Source of the DNA: an uncultured Collinsella sp.
Lineage (GTDB): Bacteria > Actinomycetota > Coriobacteriia > Coriobacteriales > Coriobacteriaceae
Reading direction: 5' to 3'
Length of the DNA stretch: 64,000 nt
NCBI GenBank assembly: GCA_958439425.1
Contig: CAUBVH010000009.1
Location: 24,201-88,200 of the forward strand
The notes below the pieces were generated by a model. It was not told the DNA's origin and made no database searches. It worked only from the letters and a program-made list of their open reading frames with translations. Shown here piece by piece: positions 51,541 to 60,042 of the stretch (the stretch's first letter is position 1; each line of letters begins with the position of its first letter). Made by a program: the position numbers and the translations under genes.

Positions 51541-52584
51541 ATGTCGTTTGGCAAGTTCTTTAAAGATGCACTGCTTCCCGTCGCCGTGTGGACGTGCGGC
51601 GTGCTGCTGAGCTGCTTTGTGCTGACGGTCGCCGGCGCACCCGTTTCTATCGTGGTCGTGGCGGTTGGCGTGTCCTTTATCTTCGGTATGCTCGGCATCG
51701 TGATCGAGTGCGCTCGCCGTCGCCGTTTTCTGCGTCAGTTGGAGCGCGCGGCAGAGGAGCTCGAGAGTCCCGCATGGGTGCAGGAGATGGTGCAATGCCC
51801 AACCTATGCCGAGGGCGAGCTCGAGTACGAGGTCCTGTGCCGGGTGGGCAAAGCCGCCTGCGACGAGGTTGCCGAGGGCCGGCGTCAGACCGAAGACTAT
51901 CGCGACTATATCGAGAGCTGGGTCCACGAGGCCAAGCTGCCCCTGGCGGCGGCTCACCTGATTCTGGAAAACCTCGACGGCGGCGCAGATGACCCAACAC
52001 GTGTCGATGACCTGGGTCGCGAGTTGGCTCGCGTGGAACGCTATATCGACCAGGCGCTGTACTACGCGCGCTCGGAAGTCGTGGAGCGCGACTACCTGAT
52101 TCGCCGCTGGGACCTTAAGACCTTGGTGACGGGTGCGATTAAGGCCAACGCGCGCGAGCTCATTGCGGCGCACGTGGCTCCGGTGTGCGAGAACCTCGAC
52201 TTCGAGGTCTTTACCGACGAAAAATGGCTCGAGTTTATCCTGGGCCAGCTCATTCAGAACAGCATTAAATATGCGCGCGAGGACGGCGCGAAGATCGTGT
52301 TTTCGGGCGCGTTACTGGACGAGGGCCTGGCGAGCGAGCGCATCGAGCTCACCGTTGCGGACAACGGCTGCGGCGTGTGTGCGGCAGACCTGCCACGCGT
52401 GTTCGAGAAGGGCTTTACCGGCGACAACGGCCGCACCACCAAGCGCGCAACGGGCATCGGCCTCTACCTGGTGGCGCGCCTATGCTCCAAGATGGGCATC
52501 GACGTCACGGCGGCATCCGACTCCGGCGAAGGCTTTGTCGTAACGTTCGCCTTCTCGACGAACAAGTTCCAATACTTTGAGTAG
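51541..52584 (+). CDS. Intramembrane-sensing histidine kinase, BceS-like
   Basis: A 347-residue kinase. Two membrane segments (about residues 11-31 and 36-56) are joined by only a few residues, so there is no extracellular sensor, as in BceS/GraS kinases. The phosphoacceptor motif is SWVHEAKLPLAAAH with His129, matching the WVHE-x-K-x-P form of that family. The ATPase domain shows LIQNSIKYA, VADNGCGV and TGIGLYLVARL. The partner regulator is immediately upstream. The usual transporter is missing here, so the signal partner must be elsewhere. Confidence 0.92.
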   Translation: MSFGKFFKDALLPVAVWTCGVLLSCFVLTVAGAPVSIVVVAVGVSFIFGMLGIVIECARRRRFLRQLERAAEELESPAWVQEMVQCPTYAEGELEYEVLCRVGKAACDEVAEGRRQTEDYRDYIESWVHEAKLPLAAAHLILENLDGGADDPTRVDDLGRELARVERYIDQALYYARSEVVERDYLIRRWDLKTLVTGAIKANARELIAAHVAPVCENLDFEVFTDEKWLEFILGQLIQNSIKYAREDGAKIVFSGALLDEGLASERIELTVADNGCGVCAADLPRVFEKGFTGDNGRTTKRATGIGLYLVARLCSKMGIDVTAASDSGEGFVVTFAFSTNKFQYFE

Positions 52585-52610
52585 CCGGGCCGTCTTGCGC
52601 TGCGGACGGC

Positions 52611-52668
52611 TATGTTCCCGAACGTGAACTTAGCTAAGGCAACTGGCGTTATGTTCCCGAACGTGAAC
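52611..52668 (+). repeat. Direct repeat TATGTTCCCGAACGTGAAC
   Basis: Two exact 19-bp copies (52611-52629 and 52650-52668) with a 39-bp period. Each contains the inverted pair GTTC/GAAC, so it could be a binding site. They lie just after the kinase gene. Confidence 0.75.
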
Positions 52669-52724
52669 ATAACTATGAGGCTCAAATGGATCTCCCAAAA
52701 CAAAAACGTGCAGCCCAAACAAAA

Positions 52725-52754
52725 CGTGCCGCCCCAAACGGGGCGGCACGCCAT
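52725..52754 (+). terminator. Hairpin/terminator after the kinase gene
   Basis: CGTGCCGCCCC (52725-52735) pairs perfectly with GGGGCGGCACG (52740-52750); CCATCTTTTA follows. It is a likely terminator of the two-component operon. Confidence 0.7.
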
Positions 52755-52790
52755 CTTTTATCAGCCAACTCGCTGAAGTAAGGCTGCGAA

Positions 52791-52883
52791 GGCCGCGAGG
52801 CCGGGAGGGGTTTCCTAAGGGCACATCCCGCAGCCGCAACGCGGCGAGGACGTGCCCGTGGAAACCCCGCAGGCCCCGCGGCC
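52791..52883. repeat. Giant GC-rich hairpin before uspA
   Basis: A 93-nt structure: GGCCGCG/CGCGGCC at the ends, then GGCC/GGCC, GGGGTTTCC/GGAAACCCC, GGGCAC/GTGCCC and a GCCGC-AAC-GCGGC tip. It occupies most of the space between the repeats and the 3' end of uspA and may terminate uspA transcripts. Confidence 0.7.
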
Positions 52884-52896
52884 GGTGGGAGCAACG

Positions 52897-53334
52897 CTAC
52901 TTTACGACCAAAATGTCGCAGTCGGTATTGCGCAGCAGGAACGTCGAAATCGAACCCAGAAGCGCATACTTGATCGAGGACAGGCCGCGAGCGCCGCAGA
53001 GCACCAGGTCGGGCTTGACCACGTCGAGCATCTCGTCTTTGAGCGTCTCGCGAATACGACCGGCGCGTATCATGACCTCGACCTCGGGAATATCGGGATT
53101 GGCCTTGGCCTCTTCGAGCTGCTTTTCGATGGAGTTCTTAAATGCCTCCTCTAAGCCGTTGACCAGATCGACCGGATAGGAACCGGCGCTCTCGAGTGCC
53201 GTGGAATCGATAACGTGGCCGATAATCAGCTTGGCGCCGTTGTTCGCGGCGACCTTGATGGCGCGTGCGAGCACAAAATCCTGCTGCTCAGTACCGTCGA
53301 GTGAAACAAATACCTTGGTGTAGCCCTCGTTCAT
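52897..53334 (-). CDS. Universal stress protein
   Basis: A 145-residue UspA-family protein with an HUP-type Rossmann-like fold. It starts YTKVFVSLDGTEQQDFVLARA and contains the ATP-binding pattern G-2x-G-9x-G-S in GARGLSSIKYALLGSIS, so it belongs to the nucleotide-binding group. It ends CDILVVK, the usual last strand. A GGAGG ribosome site precedes the ATG. It stands alone and is divergent from uppP. Confidence 0.92.
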   Translation of the reverse strand: MNEGYTKVFVSLDGTEQQDFVLARAIKVAANNGAKLIIGHVIDSTALESAGSYPVDLVNGLEEAFKNSIEKQLEEAKANPDIPEVEVMIRAGRIRETLKDEMLDVVKPDLVLCGARGLSSIKYALLGSISTFLLRNTDCDILVVK

Positions 53335-53422
53335 GGTTTCCTCCTTGGTCTATCGCACGGGCGCGGGGCTCGTGCGTCGGGCGGGCGCGGGTGCGTTGAC
53401 CGCCGGACACTTTATCTTGTTG

Positions 53423-53454
53423 CAGTTATACCCAAGGATTTGGGTTTAACTGCT
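53423..53454. promoter_or_regulatory. Inverted repeat in the uspA-uppP divergent region
   Basis: GCAGTTATACCCAA (53423-53436) pairs with TTGGGTTTAACTGC (53441-53454), with one mismatch. On the uspA strand it contains GTATAAC, -10-like. A regulatory operator for uspA is plausible. Confidence 0.45.
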
Positions 53455-53583
53455 CGCAATTCTGTGAACGGGCGAGTTTTTTGGTAAGGGTAGGCGCGGT
53501 CGCACCGCCAACGGTTGATAATGGGACATCGCCCGCATCGTCCGCAGAACATCTACCGGCGGGTGTCTAACGAGGGGGTCCCT

Positions 53584-54564
53584 TTGGATATTATCGAGCT
53601 TCTAAAATCTGCCTTCATGGGCCTGGTCGAGGGCATCACCGAATGGCTGCCCGTTTCGTCGACGGGTCACATGATCTTGGTGGACGAGTTCGTCAAGATG
53701 AACGTGAGCGAGACGTTCTGGAATATGTTCCTGGTCGTGATTCAGCTCGGCGCCATTCTGGCCGTCTGCGTGCTGTTTTTCCACGAGCTCAACCCGTTCT
53801 CGCCCAGCAAGGGCAAGGAGGGCCGTCGCGACACCTGGGTGCTGTGGGGCAAGATTGTGCTCGGTTGCATTCCTGCGGCGGCGATCGGCCTGCCGCTCAA
53901 CGACTGGATGGAGGAGCATTTCTACAACGCTCCCGTCGTGGCGCTGGCGCTCATTGTGTACGGCGTGCTGTTTATCGTGATCGAGAACTGGCGCGCGAGC
54001 AAGCGCGAGGAAATGGCCGTTGCCGGTTCGTTTGGTTCGCGTGCTGTGGTGTCGGGTGGACGTCCCGCCGGTGCGCACTTTGCGGCGCCCCCCACGGCTA
54101 CCGCTGAGGATGAGGACGATGACGAGAATCTGGACTTTGGTTCCATCGCCACGCTCGAGGACCTCAGCTGGAAGACTGCGCTGGGTATCGGCTGCTTCCA
54201 GGTGCTTTCGCTGGTGCCTGGTACGTCTCGCTCCGGTTCTACCATCATCGGCGGCCTGCTGCTGGGCTGCACGCGCTCGGTGGCGTCTAAGTTCACGTTC
54301 TTCCTGGCCATCCCTGTCATGTTTGGCGCGAGTGCGCTCAAGCTGGTCAAGTACTTCATCAAGGGCGGCACGTTCGGCACCAACGAGATCGCCATCTTGG
54401 GCGTGGGCTGCGTTGTTGCCTTTGTGGTTTCGCTCATCGCCATCAAGTGGCTCATGGGCTTCGTCCGCCGTCACGACTTTAAGTGCTTCGGTGTTTACCG
54501 CATCATCCTGGGCATCGTAGTGCTCGCATACTTCTTCGTTCTGGAGCCCATGCTCGGCCTCTAA
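53584..54564 (+). CDS. uppP: Undecaprenyl-diphosphatase
   Basis: A 326-residue multi-pass membrane phosphatase (BacA family) that recycles undecaprenyl diphosphate for cell-wall synthesis and gives bacitracin tolerance. The two active-site motifs are present: GLVEGITEWLPVSSTGHMIL near the N-terminus and PGTSRSGSTIIGGLLLG in the second half. A TTG start at 53584 behind GAGGGGG fits the family N-terminus (DIIELLKSAFMGLVEGIT); an ATG 23 codons earlier adds a basic, non-family stretch. A hydrophilic acidic insert of about 60 residues (TAEDEDDDENLDFGS) sits in a loop before the second motif and makes the protein longer than usual. Confidence 0.95.
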   Translation: MDIIELLKSAFMGLVEGITEWLPVSSTGHMILVDEFVKMNVSETFWNMFLVVIQLGAILAVCVLFFHELNPFSPSKGKEGRRDTWVLWGKIVLGCIPAAAIGLPLNDWMEEHFYNAPVVALALIVYGVLFIVIENWRASKREEMAVAGSFGSRAVVSGGRPAGAHFAAPPTATAEDEDDDENLDFGSIATLEDLSWKTALGIGCFQVLSLVPGTSRSGSTIIGGLLLGCTRSVASKFTFFLAIPVMFGASALKLVKYFIKGGTFGTNEIAILGVGCVVAFVVSLIAIKWLMGFVRRHDFKCFGVYRIILGIVVLAYFFVLEPMLGL

Positions 54565-54608
54565 CTTAGTCGACGCTGCGCGGCGGCCAGAGCGACAGCT
54601 TGTCATTC

Positions 54609-54652
54609 AAAGAGGGTGGCATGACCAAAAGGTCTATGCTGCCCTCTTTTTT
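54609..54652 (+). terminator. Intrinsic terminator of uppP
   Basis: AAAGAGGGTGGCATGACC pairs imperfectly with GGTCTATGCTGCCCTCTTT around an AAAA loop, ending in six T residues. Confidence 0.88.
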
Positions 54653-54791
54653 GGGCGATGGGGTGGGTCCGATGGTGGCGCACGGAGTCGTGGTGTGATT
54701 TGCGTCGGTGTCCGCGCGGCTCGGTATACTGGTACGGCTCAAACTATGGCGCTGCCCGCAGGCGCGCCGTCCGTCAGATGAGGAGTCGCCC

Positions 54792-57692
54792 ATGACCCAG
54801 CCCCTGCCCTGGGAAAAGAACACTGCCGCGCCCGTGCCGCCCGCGCCGGAACCCGTGCCGCTCGATGCATACACCGCCCCCGCTGCGCCGGAGCCCGAGC
54901 TCGTTCCGCTCGACATCTACGACGCTCCCGCGCCGGCGCCCAAGCCCGCCAAGCCGCTCGTCGACATCGACAGCCTTAATCCCGCCCAGCGCGAGGCGGT
55001 CCTGTCCACCGAGGGCCCGTTGCTGGTGCTCGCCGGCGCCGGCTCGGGCAAGACCCGCGTCTTGACCTTCCGCATCGCACATATGCTCGGCGACCTGGGT
55101 GTTAAGCCTTGGCAGGTTCTTGCCATCACGTTTACCAACAAGGCTGCGGCCGAGATGCGCGAGCGTCTGGCGGCACTCATTCCCAGCGGCACCCGTGGCA
55201 TGTGGGTGTGCACCTTCCATGCCATGTGCGTGCGCATGCTGCGCGAGGACGCCGACCTGCTGGGCTACACCGGCCAGTTCACCATCTACGATGACGACGA
55301 CTCAAAGCGCATGGTGCGCGACATTATGCAGGCGCTCGGCATCGAGCAAAAGCAGTTCCCCATCAACATGATCCGCAGCAAGATCAGCTCTGCTAAAAAC
55401 GCCATGATCGGGCCCGAGGACATGCTCAAGAGCGCCGATAGCCCCAACGACAAAAAGGCCGCGCAAGTCTACCTGGAGCTGGAGCGCCGCCTGCGCGCCG
55501 CCAACGCGATGGACTTCGACGACCTGCTCGTGCGCACGCTCGAGCTACTGCGCACCCGCCCCGAGGTGCTCGACAAGTACCAAGAGCGCTTCCGCTACAT
55601 TAGCGTCGACGAATATCAGGACACCAACCACGTCCAGTACGAAATCGCCAACCTGCTGGCCGCCAAGTACCAAAACCTCATGGTCGTGGGCGACGACGAC
55701 CAGTCCATTTATAGCTGGCGTGGCGCCGACATCACCAACATCCTGGACTTTGAGCAGGACTTTAAAAACTGCAAGACCGTCAAGTTGGAGCAGAACTATC
55801 GCTCCACGGGTCACATCCTGAGCGCCGCCAATGCCGTTGTTCGCCACAACTCGCAGCGCAAGGACAAGCGCCTGTTTACGGCCGAGGGCGATGGCGAGAA
55901 GATTCAGGCTTTCCAGGCAAGCGACGAGCGCGACGAAGGTCGCTGGATTGCCGGCGAGATCGAAAAGCTGCATGCCAAGGGTACGAGCTACGACGATATC
56001 GCCGTGTTCTACCGCACCAACGCCCAGTCGCGTATCCTCGAAGATATGTTCCTGCGCGCGGGCGTGCCCTACAAGATCGTCGGCGGCACGCGATTCTTCG
56101 ACCGCGCCGAGATTCGCGACGTCATGGCCTATCTCAAGATGATCGTGAACCCGGCCGACGAGATGAGCGTCAAGCGCGTCATCAACACGCCGCGCCGCGG
56201 CATCGGCTCCACCTCGATCCAAAAGATCGAGCAGCTGGCGCGCGACAACCGCTGCTCGTTCTTCCAGGCCTGCGAGATCGCAACAGCCGAGACGGGCATG
56301 TTTAGTGCCAAGGTGCGCAACGGTCTGTCGAGTTTTGTGGCGCTGGTGCGCGAGGGCCGCCGCATGGACGGCGAGCTCAAGGATGTCGTCGAGATGATTG
56401 TCGATAAGACGGGCCTGCTGCAGGCGTTTCGCGCCGAGGGCACCATGGAGTCCGAGAGCCGCGCCGAGAACATCCAGGAATTCCTGGGCGTCGCCGCCGA
56501 ATTTGAGGAGACGCACGAGGATATCGAGGGTACGCTCGAGAGTCTAGAAGAGCTGCGCGCGGCCGGTGTTGCCGACGTGCCGTCCGTCGCCGAGTCCGAG
56601 TCCGTCGTGGTGAGTGCGCCCGCGTCCGAGCCGGGGCCGTCCGCTCCGGCATCCTCGTTTGAGGCACTTGTCGGCGCTCGTGACGCCGCGGGCTCCAATC
56701 CGCTCGATAGCCTAGCCGCCCCGGCGCTCTCGCCGCAGGATGCCCTGGCCGCCGCCATCGCGGGCAACGCGTATGCCGTGCCAACAGAGCTACCGGCGGG
56801 CGCCGTGCATGCCGACGAGATCGAGCGCACCTACGGTCCGCTCACCTGTAAGGCACTGCCGGCACTCATGGAGTGGCTGGCCCTGCGCTCCGACCTGGAT
56901 TCCCTGGCCGGCGAGACGCATGCCATTACCATGATGACCATCCACTCCGCCAAGGGCCTGGAGTTCCCGGCGGTGTTCGTGGCCGGCATGGAGGAGGGTA
57001 TCTTCCCGCACGTGCACGACTTTGGCGGCAGCGATGACCCGGGCAAGCTCGAGGAGGAGCGTCGCCTGGCCTACGTTGCCATCACGCGTGCCCGTAAGCG
57101 CCTGTTCCTGACCTATGCGGCCACGCGTCGCACCTACGGCTCGACCTCTGCCAACCCGCGCTCTCGCTTCCTCAACGAGATTCCGTTTGAGGATATCGAG
57201 TTTAGCGGTATCGGTTCTGCCGGTTTTGAGGGCACGGGCTGGGAGAAGCGCGGCGACCGTCACGGCACCTTTGGCTCGGGCATGGGCTCGGATATGTATG
57301 GCGGCAAGGTGTTCGGTTCGCATACGCGCTCGACCGGCGGTTCCGGTTCGCGCGGCGGATCGAGCTTCGACGATTTCTTTGGTGGCAGCACCTATGGCAC
57401 CGAGCGCCATCGCGGGGTTTCGCCCGACGCCGGCCGTGTTGCCTCGACCTTTGGTTCGGGCGCGCCGCGAGCTAAAAAGCCGTCGTTTAAGGTGTCGCCG
57501 ACGGTGGAGCGCAAGGTCGATCGCGCCAGCGCGTCGCAGGACTTTGCCGCGGGCGATACCGTGAGCCACAAGACCTTTGGCACCGGTACCGTGATCTCGG
57601 TCGCCGGAGACATGATCGAGGTTCAATTCGAAAAAACCGGCCAGACTAAAAAGCTCATGAAAGGTTTTGCACCGATCGTCAAGCTGTCGTAA
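54792..57692 (+). CDS. pcrA: ATP-dependent DNA helicase PcrA/UvrD
   Basis: A 966-residue SF1A helicase for DNA repair and rolling-circle replication. Motifs: NPAQREAVLSTEGPLLVLAG and AGSGKTRVLTFR (Walker A), VDEYQDTN (motif II), VVGDDDQSIYSWRGAD (III), LEQNYRSTG (IV), MTIHSAKGLEFPAVFV (V) and EERRLAYVAITRARKRL (VI). Two additions stand out: a Pro/Ala-rich N-terminal extension of about 55 residues and a low-complexity Ala/Ser/Pro insert of about 110 residues (near 590-700) in the 2B region. The C-terminus has a Gly/Ser-rich linker and a Tudor-like module (DTVSHKTFGTGTVISVAGDM) known to contact RNA polymerase in PcrA. The ATG at 54792 has a GAGGAG site. Confidence 0.96.
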   Translation: MTQPLPWEKNTAAPVPPAPEPVPLDAYTAPAAPEPELVPLDIYDAPAPAPKPAKPLVDIDSLNPAQREAVLSTEGPLLVLAGAGSGKTRVLTFRIAHMLGDLGVKPWQVLAITFTNKAAAEMRERLAALIPSGTRGMWVCTFHAMCVRMLREDADLLGYTGQFTIYDDDDSKRMVRDIMQALGIEQKQFPINMIRSKISSAKNAMIGPEDMLKSADSPNDKKAAQVYLELERRLRAANAMDFDDLLVRTLELLRTRPEVLDKYQERFRYISVDEYQDTNHVQYEIANLLAAKYQNLMVVGDDDQSIYSWRGADITNILDFEQDFKNCKTVKLEQNYRSTGHILSAANAVVRHNSQRKDKRLFTAEGDGEKIQAFQASDERDEGRWIAGEIEKLHAKGTSYDDIAVFYRTNAQSRILEDMFLRAGVPYKIVGGTRFFDRAEIRDVMAYLKMIVNPADEMSVKRVINTPRRGIGSTSIQKIEQLARDNRCSFFQACEIATAETGMFSAKVRNGLSSFVALVREGRRMDGELKDVVEMIVDKTGLLQAFRAEGTMESESRAENIQEFLGVAAEFEETHEDIEGTLESLEELRAAGVADVPSVAESESVVVSAPASEPGPSAPASSFEALVGARDAAGSNPLDSLAAPALSPQDALAAAIAGNAYAVPTELPAGAVHADEIERTYGPLTCKALPALMEWLALRSDLDSLAGETHAITMMTIHSAKGLEFPAVFVAGMEEGIFPHVHDFGGSDDPGKLEEERRLAYVAITRARKRLFLTYAATRRTYGSTSANPRSRFLNEIPFEDIEFSGIGSAGFEGTGWEKRGDRHGTFGSGMGSDMYGGKVFGSHTRSTGGSGSRGGSSFDDFFGGSTYGTERHRGVSPDAGRVASTFGSGAPRAKKPSFKVSPTVERKVDRASASQDFAAGDTVSHKTFGTGTVISVAGDMIEVQFEKTGQTKKLMKGFAPIVKLS

Positions 57693-57699
57693 TCCCGGC

Positions 57700-57829
57700 G
57701 GACCTGGGAGGGCGTATAGGGCAACATCGCCTGCTCGGGCAGTCCTGCGCAAGACGGAGAGCACATTAAGTGCTCTCCTTTGCGTGCGGAACTCGCGATC
57801 GATGTTGCCCCATACGCCCTCCCAGGTCC
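57700..57829. repeat. Giant hairpin with 30-bp arms after pcrA
   Basis: A 130-bp element with 30-bp arms (57700-57729 and 57800-57829) that differ at one position, each beginning GGACCTGGGAGGGCGTAT read inward. An inner hairpin GGAGAGCAC-ATTAA-GTGCTCTCC forms the tip. It starts 8 bp after the pcrA stop. The tip resembles that of the hairpin after purH. Confidence 0.8.
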
Positions 57830-57913
57830 TTTGATAACGCCGCTTGCGAACGTCGCTTTGCTCGTTCGTTTTTTGGTCTGGAGAGCCGGGTGGGCTGATA
57901 AATAGATGTGAGT

Positions 57914-57957
57914 AGGGGCTCTCCCGTTTGATGAGCGGGGGAGCCCCTTGTTTCGTT
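57914..57957 (+). terminator. Terminator between pcrA and manA
   Basis: AGGGGCTCTCCCG (57914-57926) pairs with CGGGGGAGCCCCT (57936-57948), one mismatch, followed by TGTTTCGTTTT on the plus strand. It would stop pcrA read-through. Confidence 0.75.
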
Positions 57958-57974
57958 TTGGTTGTTGTTGCGAC

Positions 57975-58907
57975 CTAGAGGTGGCTGATGATCAATTCCA
58001 TTTTGCCTTCGAGGTCGATGGAGCTGACGGTGCTCGGGGCTAGCAGGTGGCTTCCCTTGTGGACGGGGTCGCCGCAGACGGTGCCTTCGCCGTCGATGAC
58101 CGACAGACACATGAAGGGCCAGCGCTGGTCGAGGGTCTTGCTGCCGTCGACACGCACGCGATCGACGGTGTAGCAGGAGTTAGACTCGAGCTTGGTCACG
58201 CCGTCGACCTCGGGCGCGGTCACCGTGCCGTCGGTCGGAGCTTGAGCATCAAAGTCGATGCAGTCGAGGCTCTGCTCAATGTGCAGGGGACGCAGTTTGC
58301 CGTCGGTGCCGGGACGGTCGTAGTCGTACAGGCGATACGTCACGTCGCTCGACTGCTGCGTCTCCAAAATGAGCGTGCCGGTCTTGATGGCGTGGACGGT
58401 ACCGGAATCAATCTGGAAAAAGTCGCCCTTGTGAATCGGCAGCACGTTGAGCATGTCGTCCCAGCGGCCGTCCTCGATCATACGCGCGGCCTCGGCGCGG
58501 TCGTGCGCGCGCTGTCCGACGATGATCGTGGCGCCGGGCTCGCAGTCCAGTACATACCAGCACTCGGTTTTGCCCAGGCTGCCGTTCTCGTGCTCGGCGG
58601 CGTACTCGTCATTGGGATGGATCTGGATCGAAAGGTCGTCCTTGGCGTCTAGAATCTTAATGAGCAGCGGGAACTCCTTGCCCTCGCAGTTGCCAAAGAG
58701 CTCGCGGTGCTCGGCCCACAGCCATGACAGCGTGTGACCGGCGTACGGGCCCTCAGCGATCTGGCAGTCGCCGTTGGGGTGTGCCGAGATGGCCCAGCAC
58801 TCACCGATGGGACCCTCGGGAATGTCATAACCAAATACGGTTTCGAGCTGGCGGCCGCCCCAGATCTTCTCGTGAAAGATCGGCGTCAGTTTAATCAAAT
58901 CGGACAT
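57975..58907 (-). CDS. manA: Class I mannose-6-phosphate isomerase
   Basis: A 310-residue cupin-type zinc enzyme that interconverts mannose 6-phosphate and fructose 6-phosphate. It contains HEKIWGGRQLETVFGYDIP, the zinc-site segment LSIQIHPNDEYA, GKTECWYVLDCEPGA and DSGTVHAIKTGTLILETQQ. Length fits the short Gram-positive form. The ATG at 58907 (MSDLIKLTPIFHEKIWGG) has a GGGGGT site; longer in-frame starts add unrelated residues. The GntR-type regulator gene on the same strand lies 75 bp upstream, suggesting control of mannose or hexosamine use. Confidence 0.95.
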   Translation of the reverse strand: MSDLIKLTPIFHEKIWGGRQLETVFGYDIPEGPIGECWAISAHPNGDCQIAEGPYAGHTLSWLWAEHRELFGNCEGKEFPLLIKILDAKDDLSIQIHPNDEYAAEHENGSLGKTECWYVLDCEPGATIIVGQRAHDRAEAARMIEDGRWDDMLNVLPIHKGDFFQIDSGTVHAIKTGTLILETQQSSDVTYRLYDYDRPGTDGKLRPLHIEQSLDCIDFDAQAPTDGTVTAPEVDGVTKLESNSCYTVDRVRVDGSKTLDQRWPFMCLSVIDGEGTVCGDPVHKGSHLLAPSTVSSIDLEGKMELIISHL

Positions 58908-58982
58908 GTTCATACCCCCATGGTGTTGCGCGGCCGCCCACTCTAAACGAGCCGTAACGAGCGCCCGCATGACTACAAAAAC

Positions 58983-59702
58983 CTATGCCAACGTTACGTT
59001 GTGCAGCTCAAAGCGGTCACCAACGTTGCGCGAGATCGAATGCTCAAAGGCGGTGCCGCTATCCAAAAAGCCAATCTGGTTGAGCTCGAGCAGGGGAGAG
59101 CCGGGTTTGGTGTCCAGGCGCTCAGCCTCTTCCTCGGTTGCCGCTACGGCGCGAATGGTGCGGTGGAAGCTCGAAATCTTCAGCCCGCATTGCTTGCGGA
59201 TGAAGCTGTAGACCGATCCATACAGGTCTTTCTTTTTAAGGCCCGGAATCAGCTCGAGGGGCATGTAGGTGTACTCGATAACGATGGGCTTCTCGTCGAC
59301 CTGGCGCACGCGCACGATGTGATAGGCAAAGTCGTCCTCGGCAATTCCCAGCTGGGCAGCGACGTCTGCTGGCGGATTGACAATCGAGAAATCGTAGACC
59401 ACCGAGGTCACCTTCTCCCCGCGGTGCTCATACGAAAAGCCCTGGGAGCGATTGTTCTTGCCCTGGAAAAACGCCTGGCCGGGAAGCCCCGCCGTGTCCT
59501 TAACGTAGGTGCCCGATCCGCGCCGGCTGGTAACAAGACCTTCATCGGTAATCTGCTCAATAGCTCGTTTGACGGTGATTTTGGAAACGCTATAGAGCTC
59601 GCAGAACTCAACGACGGTGGGCAGCTTGTCGCCCGGCTTTAGAGCGCCGTCCTCGATGCTTCGACGGATATCTGCAGCTATTGCCTCGTATTTGGGAATC
59701 AT
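58983..59702 (-). CDS. GntR-family (HutC/UTRA) transcriptional regulator
   Basis: A 239-residue regulator with an N-terminal winged helix (YEAIAADIRRSIEDGALKPG, KITVKRAIEQITDEGLV, RRGSGTYV) and a C-terminal UTRA ligand domain (FAYHIVRVRQVDEKPIVIEY, ending IGFLDSGTAFEHSI). UTRA regulators usually respond to sugar phosphates or amino-acid derivatives. The ATG at 59702 has an AAAGGAGG ribosome site. It precedes manA on the same strand and is divergent from a ROK glucokinase; an inverted repeat around a TATAAT box at 59768-59808 is a likely operator. Confidence 0.92.
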   Translation of the reverse strand: MIPKYEAIAADIRRSIEDGALKPGDKLPTVVEFCELYSVSKITVKRAIEQITDEGLVTSRRGSGTYVKDTAGLPGQAFFQGKNNRSQGFSYEHRGEKVTSVVYDFSIVNPPADVAAQLGIAEDDFAYHIVRVRQVDEKPIVIEYTYMPLELIPGLKKKDLYGSVYSFIRKQCGLKISSFHRTIRAVAATEEEAERLDTKPGSPLLELNQIGFLDSGTAFEHSISRNVGDRFELHNVTLA

Positions 59703-59767
59703 GGAACCTCCTTTCCGGCTTGATTGAGTACAAACGAAAGTATAGTCCACGCCTAAGCATCCCTATT

Positions 59768-59808
59768 GCGTTTTTGAAAAGTTCGAGAAAGATATAATCA
59801 AAAAACGC
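59768..59808. promoter_or_regulatory. Candidate GntR operator around a TATAAT box
   Basis: GCGTTTTTGA (59768-59777) and TCAAAAAACGC (59798-59808) are inverted copies differing by one added A. A TATAAT box (59793-59798) lies at the right arm. They sit 66 bp upstream of the GntR gene in the 340-bp divergent gap. A palindrome AGAGCGCTCT also occurs near 59824. Confidence 0.5.
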
Positions 59809-59963
59809 TTTTCTATATCAACTAGAGCGCTCTAAATGAATATGCATTCGAATAATGTGGTATTGAGCAAATTGATCGGCTCGAAGATGGGGTTGGGCCG
59901 TTTTGCCGCCCAGCGAACCAAATCTCATGCCTTGCGTTTTCCCAGATAAAACCTGCCAAAACA

Positions 59964-59989
59964 AACCTGTCCCTTTTTGACAGGTTTTT
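59964..59989 (+). terminator. Intrinsic terminator in the gntR-glucokinase gap
   Basis: AACCTGTC (59964-59971) pairs with GACAGGTT (59979-59986), followed by TTT. It lies about 55 bp before the glucokinase ATG, so it could end a short leader transcript from the TATAAT box, in the manner of an attenuator, or an unannotated small RNA. Confidence 0.6.
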
Positions 59990-60042
59990 GCCTGGGGAGC
60001 GGTACCATACAGGCAATGTTTAAACGAGAAAGGTGGGCTCCC

